A DNA stretch of 11,985 bases from CAZQIC01 sp964593555 (GTDB taxonomy: Bacteria > Bacteroidota > Bacteroidia > JAFLBG01): the NCBI GenBank assembly GCA_964593555.1, contig CAZQIC010000135.1:1-11985 (forward strand), read 5' to 3'. The position numbers were made by a program, and so were the translations under genes. Position 1 is the first letter of the stretch. Every line of letters starts with the position of its first letter. Below, piece by piece: positions 7,595 to 11,985 of this stretch. The notes beneath the pieces were generated by a model. The model was not told the origin of the DNA and ran no database searches. It saw only the letters and a list, made by a program, of their open reading frames with translations.

Positions 7595-8632
7595 GTGTCA
7601 CAAGATATTGATATACAGGAAGATGATAATGAGCTTTATGAGCACATTAAATTGGTGATAGACAAAGGCCAGGAACCACTCCGCATTGATAAATTTTTAA
7701 TGAACCGTATTGAGAACGCGACACGTTCTAAAGTGCAGCACACTATTGAAGCCGGAAATGTATTGGTAAATGGCAAACAAATAAAATCCAATTACAGAGT
7801 AAAGCCTGCCGATGTTCTTACTGTGGTTTTTACTCATCCTCCCCGCGAGATAGAATTGATCCCCGAAAATATTCCCCTCAACATTGTTTATGAAGATGAC
7901 AATATCGTTATCATAAACAAAGAGCCGGGAATGGTGGTGCATCCCGCATATGGTAATTACTCCGGAACATTGGTTAACGCGCTCATTTATCATTTCCAGC
8001 AATTACCAAAACCTAAGGGTGCTGAATTCAGGCCTGGGCTTGTGCACAGAATAGATAAAAACACTTCGGGTATCATGGTTATGGCCAAAGATGAATTATC
8101 AATGGCGAGAATGGCAAAAAACTTTTTTGACCGTACCATTGACCGCATTTACATTGCCTTGGTATGGGGTGATTTTAAAGATGATACAGGGACGATCACC
8201 GGCAATATCGGGCGCAGTATAAAAGACAGAAAAGTAATGGATGTTTTTCCGGTTGATAGTGAAATGGGAAAACACGCTGTAACGCATTATAAAGTATTAA
8301 AGCGCTTTGGATATGTCACTCTTATAGAATGTAAGCTGGAAACGGGTCGTACACATCAAATAAGGGTACACCTGAAATACATAGGCCATCCTTTATTCAA
8401 TGATGAAGTGTATGGGGGAAATAGAATATTAAAAGGAACTACATTCCCCAAGTACAGGCAATTCATTGAGAACTGTTTTAAATTATTACCGCGTCATGCC
8501 TTGCATGCAAAATCGCTGGGCTTTAAGCATCCTATTACAGGAGAATATATTCACTTTGACTCTGAATTACCAGATGATATGAAAGCTGTCCTTGAAAAAT
8601 GGGGGAATTATTCTGAGGCTTATATGCAGTAA
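7595..8632 (+). CDS. rluD: 23S rRNA pseudouridine synthase, RluD family (S4 + RluA-type catalytic domain)
   Basis: This enzyme converts specific uridines in large-subunit rRNA to pseudouridine (in E. coli RluD: 1911, 1915, 1917 of helix 69). In 345 residues it carries an acidic N-terminal tail, an S4 RNA-binding domain (about residues 27-90, LRIDKFLMNRIENATRSKV) and the RluA-type catalytic domain. The catalytic motif is RPGLVHRIDKNTSGIMVMAK (146-165) with nucleophile D154; GRTHQIRVHL (251-260) is the second family motif. The start is GTG 7595: an in-frame TAA sits directly upstream (7592-7594), and the first internal ATG would cut into the S4 domain. It follows the T9SS gene by 20 nt and is probably the last intact gene of the operon. 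Family is certain; exact target uridines are inferred from RluD homology. Confidence 0.93.
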   Translation: MSQDIDIQEDDNELYEHIKLVIDKGQEPLRIDKFLMNRIENATRSKVQHTIEAGNVLVNGKQIKSNYRVKPADVLTVVFTHPPREIELIPENIPLNIVYEDDNIVIINKEPGMVVHPAYGNYSGTLVNALIYHFQQLPKPKGAEFRPGLVHRIDKNTSGIMVMAKDELSMARMAKNFFDRTIDRIYIALVWGDFKDDTGTITGNIGRSIKDRKVMDVFPVDSEMGKHAVTHYKVLKRFGYVTLIECKLETGRTHQIRVHLKYIGHPLFNDEVYGGNRILKGTTFPKYRQFIENCFKLLPRHALHAKSLGFKHPITGEYIHFDSELPDDMKAVLEKWGNYSEAYMQ

Positions 8633-8670
8633 TGGTTTAAAAATATTAATGCAGTTAGGATTTTCTTCGC

Positions 8671-9013
8671 ATGGAATCACTTAAAAAAGATTATTTCTAC
8701 TTCGGTTGACTTTTTTAACGATGAACCTCAAATCGTCTCCCATCTTTATAATTTATATGTAGATGACAATATTTTGGAGAATATAAAAAAGTTTGTTGAG
8801 CTGAGTTTGTTCGATGAGGTATTTACAATATATGATAAAGATGTTGGTGCAGATAATCTTGCTAATATTTTACTGGTTGAGAGTAAAAATGATCGTTTAT
8901 TTTTCGTGGTGGTACTAGAACCTGTTGACCTTTTGCTGAATAGTTCCGTGTTTTTGGTTAAAGAAATTACAGAAGAGAAATATGGAAAATTAAAATTATC
9001 GATAAAACCTTAA
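8671..9013 (+). pseudogene. Small gene of unknown function with a broken frame (one extra A in an A6 run)
   Basis: From ATG 8671 the frame reads MESLKKDYFYFG and stops at 8707-8709. If one A of the six at 8683-8688 is skipped, reading continues without a stop to 9013 and gives a 113-residue protein: MESLKKIISTSVDFF..., then NLYVDDNILENIKKFVELSLFDEV and a hydrophobic strand-like core (LLVESKNDRLFFVVVLEPVDLLL), ending KLKLSIKP. The downstream frame has ordinary coding composition and no ATG of its own; an in-frame TTG at 8774 would give only 79 residues. No family is recognised. The break could be a real +1 indel (pseudogene), a homopolymer assembly error, or slippage/+1 frameshifting on AAA-AAA-G. 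The gene stands 38 nt after rluD, on the same strand. Confidence 0.6.
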
Positions 9014-9078
9014 TTAGGATTCCTGATCTCAGATAAATAAAAGTCTTACCCTATAGATTAATGGTTTGTTCTTATATC

Positions 9079-9311
9079 ACTCCTACGGAGTTTCATTCTT
9101 TGCTATATTCTTTTTGCTACCAAGATGTTGCTCCTACGGAGCTTTCTTTGGGTTGGATTTGTTTTTTTTACAAAGATTTCGTCCCTACGGGACTAAGTCA
9201 CGCATTGACTCGATGAATTTTTGGGCTATTTCGTGATTCACAATTTAGCTCCGTAGGAGCGAAATACTGGTAGCTAAATTGTTCGCATCTCCAATCAAGC
9301 CCCATCGGGGC
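9079..9311. repeat. REP-like array: five 13-nt palindromes in 51-nt units, three forward and two inverted
   Basis: Five 13-nt palindromes (5-bp stem, 3-nt loop) lie at 9079-9091 (ACTCCTACGGAGT), 9130-9142 (GCTCCTACGGAGC), 9181-9193 (GTCCCTACGGGAC), 9248-9260 (GCTCCGTAGGAGC) and 9299-9311 (GCCCCATCGGGGC). Start-to-start distances are 51, 51, 67 and 51. The first three carry a TAC loop in the plus orientation; the last two read as TAC or GAT loops on the minus strand, so the array switches direction near 9220. The three 38-nt linkers within same-orientation neighbours align without gaps. They end in a related flank: GCTACCAAGATGTT before unit 2, TTACAAAGATTTC before unit 3, and GCTACCAGTATTTC before unit 4 on the minus strand. 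Compensating stem changes (ACTCC/GGAGT, GTCCC/GGGAC, GCCCC/GGGGC) show that pairing is kept. Confidence 0.85.
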
Positions 9312-9321
9312 GAAATTTTTT
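9299..9321 (+). terminator. Possible weak intrinsic terminator formed by the last REP hairpin
   Basis: The GC-only stem GCCCC/GGGGC (9299-9311) is followed by GAAA and six T (9316-9321). The stem is only 5 bp and a 4-nt gap separates it from the T run, so termination would be weak. It would act on plus-strand transcripts arriving from the rluD side. Confidence 0.25.
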
Positions 9322-9333
9322 AATAACCTGTCG

Positions 9334-9366
9334 TTGATGAGTAAATAAATTTCTAAGCTATATTTA
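9334..9366 (+). promoter_or_regulatory. Probable promoter for the TMTC-like TPR gene
   Basis: TTG at 9334-9336 and TATATTTA at 9359-9366 (one mismatch to TAnnTTTG) are separated by 22 nt, within the range seen for Bacteroidota promoters. The -7 box ends 5 nt before the ATG at 9372, so the transcript would begin at or very near the start codon. Confidence 0.4.
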
Positions 9367-9371
9367 CATTA

Positions 9372-11129
9372 ATGTCTGTTGATAAAAAAGCTGTTAAACT
9401 AAAAGCCAAGAAAGAGGCCGTTAAAAGCAATTCAACCTCCACACCCTGGCTGAGTTTTATTCTGCTTGCCATTTTAATCCTTGTTGTTTTTTCTTCTGCA
9501 ATTCCCAATTCACTTACTAATTGGGATGATGGTGTTTACATTGCGGATAATAACCTGATTAAAGAACTTTCATTTGATAACTTTAAAAATATTTTCAGTT
9601 CTTATGTAGCAAGTAACTATCATCCCGTTACTATTCTCTCTTATGCCATTGAGTATAATTTTTTTGGATCAAACCCCTCGGTATTTCACGTAGTAAATAT
9701 TTTCATTCATATTTTTAATACATGGCTGGTGTTTCTTCTTATTAAACACCTGGCGAAGAACAATACCATTTCATTGGTAACGGCACTATTATTTGCTATT
9801 CATCCGATGCACGTTGAATCCGTAGCTTGGATATCAGAAAGAAAAGATGTGTTGTATACTTTTTTCTTTTTACTCTCATTACTCTCTTACTTAAAGTATA
9901 CCACTGCTGAAGTAAATAGAACAAAATTATATTTGTATTCTTTGCTGCTATTCCTGTTATCCTTGTTATCAAAAGGTATGGCGGTTACCTTGCCGGTGGT
10001 GATGTTTGTTGTTGATTATTTTAACGACAGAAAAATTACTTCGAAAACCATTGTTGAGAAGATTCCATTTTTTGTTTTGTCTATTGTCTTTGGAGCCATT
10101 GCTGTTTATGCGCAACGTGCTACGGAAGCCATGGAACTAAAGGCCGATTATTCTTTTGTTGAAAGAATATTTTTAGGCTCATATGGTTTTACATTATATA
10201 TCATAAAAGCAGTAATTCCATTTAACCTTTCCGCGTTTTATCCTTATCCTGCAAAAGCCGGAACTGTATTCCCAGTCTTGGTTTATACATCAGTGCTTGT
10301 TCCTTTAGCAATGCTCGCTGCGATCTTCTTTGCTTGGAAAAAGAAAAATAAAATTGTTTTTGTTGGATTAAGTTTTTTCGTGATCACCATTGCTCTTGTA
10401 TTGCAATTTATTCCTGTCGGGAACGCCATTATGGCCGAGCGTTATTCTTATGTTCCATATATAGGATTGTTTTTTATTGGCGCGTTTTATTTTAATCAGT
10501 TGTACAGCAATAAAAGTAAAATGCAGACTGTGCTTGTGGGTGCAATTGTTTATTTACTGTTACTTGCTTTTATTACCTACAATCGCTGCAAAGTTTGGCA
10601 AGACAGTGAAACATTATGGAGTAATGTGTTGGAGAATCATCCTAATGCGGATATTGCCTATCTGAATCGTGGAATTCATATTGTTGTAAGAGGCCAGGAG
10701 GAGCAGGCCTTTAAAGATTTTACAAAGGCGATAGAACTTAATCCCCGTTACAAAGAAGCGTATAACAATCGCGGCTTGGTAAAGCAGGGCAGGAATGATT
10801 TTGCAGGATCCATTGAAGACTTTAGCATGAGTATTGTATCTGATTCCTCTTATGTTGAAGGATACAGCAACCGGGCGATATCATATTTGTATCTCAAAAA
10901 AAATGATGAAGCAATAAAAGATTTTAATAAAGCGCTTGAACTTTCGCCCGAATATGCCAATGTATACAGCAACCTGGGTAACTTGTATATCGACATTGGT
11001 GAAAGGGAAAAAGGAATGAAGGATCTCTTGATAGCAAAAGAATTATATCGTAAAAAAGGCGATATGCAAAGTTTACAGCGTGTATCTCAACGCATTGATG
11101 TACTCAACTCACAAACTAAGCCGCAGTAA
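9372..11129 (+). CDS. TMTC-like GT-C family multi-spanning membrane protein with C-terminal TPRs, putative glycosyltransferase
   Basis: The 585-residue protein has a basic Lys-rich cytosolic N-terminus (residues 1-20), about ten membrane helices up to residue 402, then four TPR units (about 426-458, 459-492, 493-526 and 527-560). The first external loop has NWDDGVYI with the acidic pair D52-D53, the position of the catalytic acid in GT-C glycosyltransferases. Further marks are HPVTILSY (84-91), AIHPMHVESVAWISERKDVLY (142-162), LPVVMFVVDYF (207-217) and NAIMAERYSYVPYIG (351-365). Together these recall the TMTC family (protein O-mannosyltransferases in animals, lipid-linked sugar donor), whose bacterial members are mostly uncharacterised. 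Glycosyl transfer is therefore an inference. The start follows a promoter by 5 nt, and there is no alternative Met before residue 146. The 3' end overlaps mqnE, which is convergent. Confidence 0.82.
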   Translation: MSVDKKAVKLKAKKEAVKSNSTSTPWLSFILLAILILVVFSSAIPNSLTNWDDGVYIADNNLIKELSFDNFKNIFSSYVASNYHPVTILSYAIEYNFFGSNPSVFHVVNIFIHIFNTWLVFLLIKHLAKNNTISLVTALLFAIHPMHVESVAWISERKDVLYTFFFLLSLLSYLKYTTAEVNRTKLYLYSLLLFLLSLLSKGMAVTLPVVMFVVDYFNDRKITSKTIVEKIPFFVLSIVFGAIAVYAQRATEAMELKADYSFVERIFLGSYGFTLYIIKAVIPFNLSAFYPYPAKAGTVFPVLVYTSVLVPLAMLAAIFFAWKKKNKIVFVGLSFFVITIALVLQFIPVGNAIMAERYSYVPYIGLFFIGAFYFNQLYSNKSKMQTVLVGAIVYLLLLAFITYNRCKVWQDSETLWSNVLENHPNADIAYLNRGIHIVVRGQEEQAFKDFTKAIELNPRYKEAYNNRGLVKQGRNDFAGSIEDFSMSIVSDSSYVEGYSNRAISYLYLKKNDEAIKDFNKALELSPEYANVYSNLGNLYIDIGEREKGMKDLLIAKELYRKKGDMQSLQRVSQRIDVLNSQTKPQ

Positions 11130-11985
11130 AATCTACTTCAGAATAGTCTTTAACAACATTATAAAGTGTATCCCTCTCAACAGGACGTTTACCAACCTGT
11201 TTGATTAATTGCACCAATTGTTCTGTACTCAATGCAGGATTTTGTTCTTCAGAGCCGGCCATTGAATAAATTTTTGTTGTATCATCAATGGTGCCGTCAA
11301 TATCATCAACACCAAAATTCAACGAAAGCTGCGCGGTATTACGTCCTATCATTGGCCAATACGCCTTGATGTGCACAAAGTTATCCATGAAAATTCTTGA
11401 CACGGCATAATTTTTCAGATCTTCAATGATACTTACCTCTGGTACATTCGACATTTGGTTATCCTTGTTCCTGAACTTAAGTGGAATAAAAGTATTAAAG
11501 CCTTTTGTTTTGTCCTGTAAGTTACGCAGCCTGTTCATATGATCAATGCGGTGCGCGTAATTTTCAATATGCCCGTAAAGCATTGTAGCATTGGATGGCA
11601 CTCCCAGTTTATGTCCTGCTTCGTGAATAGCCAGCCATTCCGTTGATGTACATTTATCTTCACAAATTTGTTTGCGTATTTCTTCATCAAAAATTTCAGC
11701 GCCACCACCGGGGATAGAATCCAGTCCGTGGTGTTTAAGAATAGTAAATCCTTCTTCGTAATTCACTTTTGATTTGCGGAACATGTATTCCAGTTCAACA
11801 GCGGTGAATGCTTTAATATGAATACCCGGACTTATCTCTTTTATTTTTTTTAGAAGCCCCGCAAAATAATGCAGGTTCATTTTCGGGTGAACACCACCCA
11901 CGATATGAACTTCGGTTACATTTTTCCCTACATAACCTCTCACAATATCCAGCATTTGTTCTTCACTTAATTCCCATGCATCCAG
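11116..11985 (-). CDS. mqnE: Aminodeoxyfutalosine synthase MqnE, N-terminus outside the window
   Basis: The minus-strand frame is open from the right edge (11985) to the TAG at 11118-11116, giving 289 visible residues; the true start and the radical-SAM CxxxCxxC cluster motif are beyond the window. MqnE is a radical SAM enzyme that joins an adenosyl radical to 3-[(1-carboxyvinyl)oxy]benzoate in the futalosine pathway to menaquinone. Visible family features, in order, are EVHIVGGVHPKMNLHYF, HIKAFTAVELEYM, LDSIPGGGAEIFDEEIR, PSNATMLYGHIENYAHRIDH, FNTFIPLKF, and LNFGVDDIDGT near the C-terminus. HIVGG followed by HPK, and PGGGAEIFDE, fit MqnE better than its paralogue MqnC. An internal ATG at 11955 is not the start, because coding continues upstream (LDAWELSEEQ). 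Assignment is strong; MqnC is the main alternative. Confidence 0.9.
   Translation of the reverse strand: MDAWELSEEQMLDIVRGYVGKNVTEVHIVGGVHPKMNLHYFAGLLKKIKEISPGIHIKAFTAVELEYMFRKSKVNYEEGFTILKHHGLDSIPGGGAEIFDEEIRKQICEDKCTSTEWLAIHEAGHKLGVPSNATMLYGHIENYAHRIDHMNRLRNLQDKTKGFNTFIPLKFRNKDNQMSNVPEVSIIEDLKNYAVSRIFMDNFVHIKAYWPMIGRNTAQLSLNFGVDDIDGTIDDTTKIYSMAGSEEQNPALSTEQLVQLIKQVGKRPVERDTLYNVVKDYSEVDFTAA

Larger units (their letters stand above)
9014..9371. other. Intergenic region of about 358 bp with a hairpin array
   Basis: There is no credible open frame on either strand here. Its content is the five-unit 51-nt hairpin array (9079-9311), T-rich linkers, and a likely promoter for the downstream TPR membrane protein close to its ATG. 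The stretch 9014-9078 shows nothing I can assign. Confidence 0.7.

Noticed and set aside
8683..8689. Classical -1 programmed frameshift site (A AAA AAG type) in the small gene
   Set aside because: The zero frame reads AAA AAA GAT, and the required shift to reach the open frame is +1 (or -2), not -1, so the dnaX-type mechanism does not apply.
8630..8773. Stop-codon readthrough joining rluD to the downstream open frame, which is in the same frame
   Set aside because: RluD is complete at its stop and has family-typical length. The codons just after the stop do not look like protein, and the ATG at 8671 with an A-run frameshift explains the downstream coding better.
9079..9311. Regularly spaced palindromic repeats resembling a CRISPR array
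   Set aside because: The repeated core is only 13 nt and varies between copies, the orientation switches, the 38-nt linkers are related to each other rather than unique, and no cas gene is near. A REP-like array fits better.

Overview
The window is AT-rich chromosomal DNA that reads like a member of the Bacteroidota. The evidence is a Por-type (type IX secretion) C-terminal sorting domain, a Bacteroidota-style M43 metalloprotease, several TAnnTTTG-type -7 promoter boxes, little sign of Shine-Dalgarno sequences, GC-rich 13-nt palindromes of a kind common between genes in this phylum, and an mqnE homologue (futalosine route to menaquinone). No phage, plasmid, tRNA, rRNA or CRISPR-Cas features are visible.

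Layout. Positions 1-886 (minus) hold most of a secreted pappalysin-like zinc protease that runs off the left edge. It is divergent from a tight plus-strand cluster at 1054-8632: a small two-helix membrane protein, rdgB (house-cleaning nucleotide pyrophosphatase), a double-length D-alanine--D-alanine ligase homologue, a PASTA-domain membrane protein, a T9SS cargo protein and an RluD-type pseudouridine synthase. Three of the five junctions are 4-bp ATGA overlaps and the other two gaps are about 20-26 bp, so the cluster is probably one transcriptional unit, perhaps with an internal promoter before the ligase. A ligase gene beside a PASTA protein and an RluD enzyme recalls a neighbourhood I associate with Bacteroidota genomes, so the double ligase may occupy the normal ddl position.

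Positions 8671-9013 carry a small gene of unknown function whose frame is broken at a run of six A. It is followed by about 350 bp without genes that contain five 13-nt hairpins in 51-nt units, three in one orientation and two inverted. Then comes a 585-residue multi-spanning GT-C/TMTC-like membrane protein with C-terminal TPRs (9372-11129). Its 3' end overlaps by 14 bp the 3' end of the convergent, partial mqnE gene on the minus strand (11116 to the right edge).

The most interesting items are: (1) a single polypeptide with two complete D-Ala-D-Ala-ligase-like halves whose catalytic residues have diverged differently, the second having Phe where most D-Ala-D-Ala ligases have Tyr216, a change known from D-Ala-D-lactate ligases; (2) the strictly phased 51-nt hairpin array; and (3) the frame-disrupted small gene.
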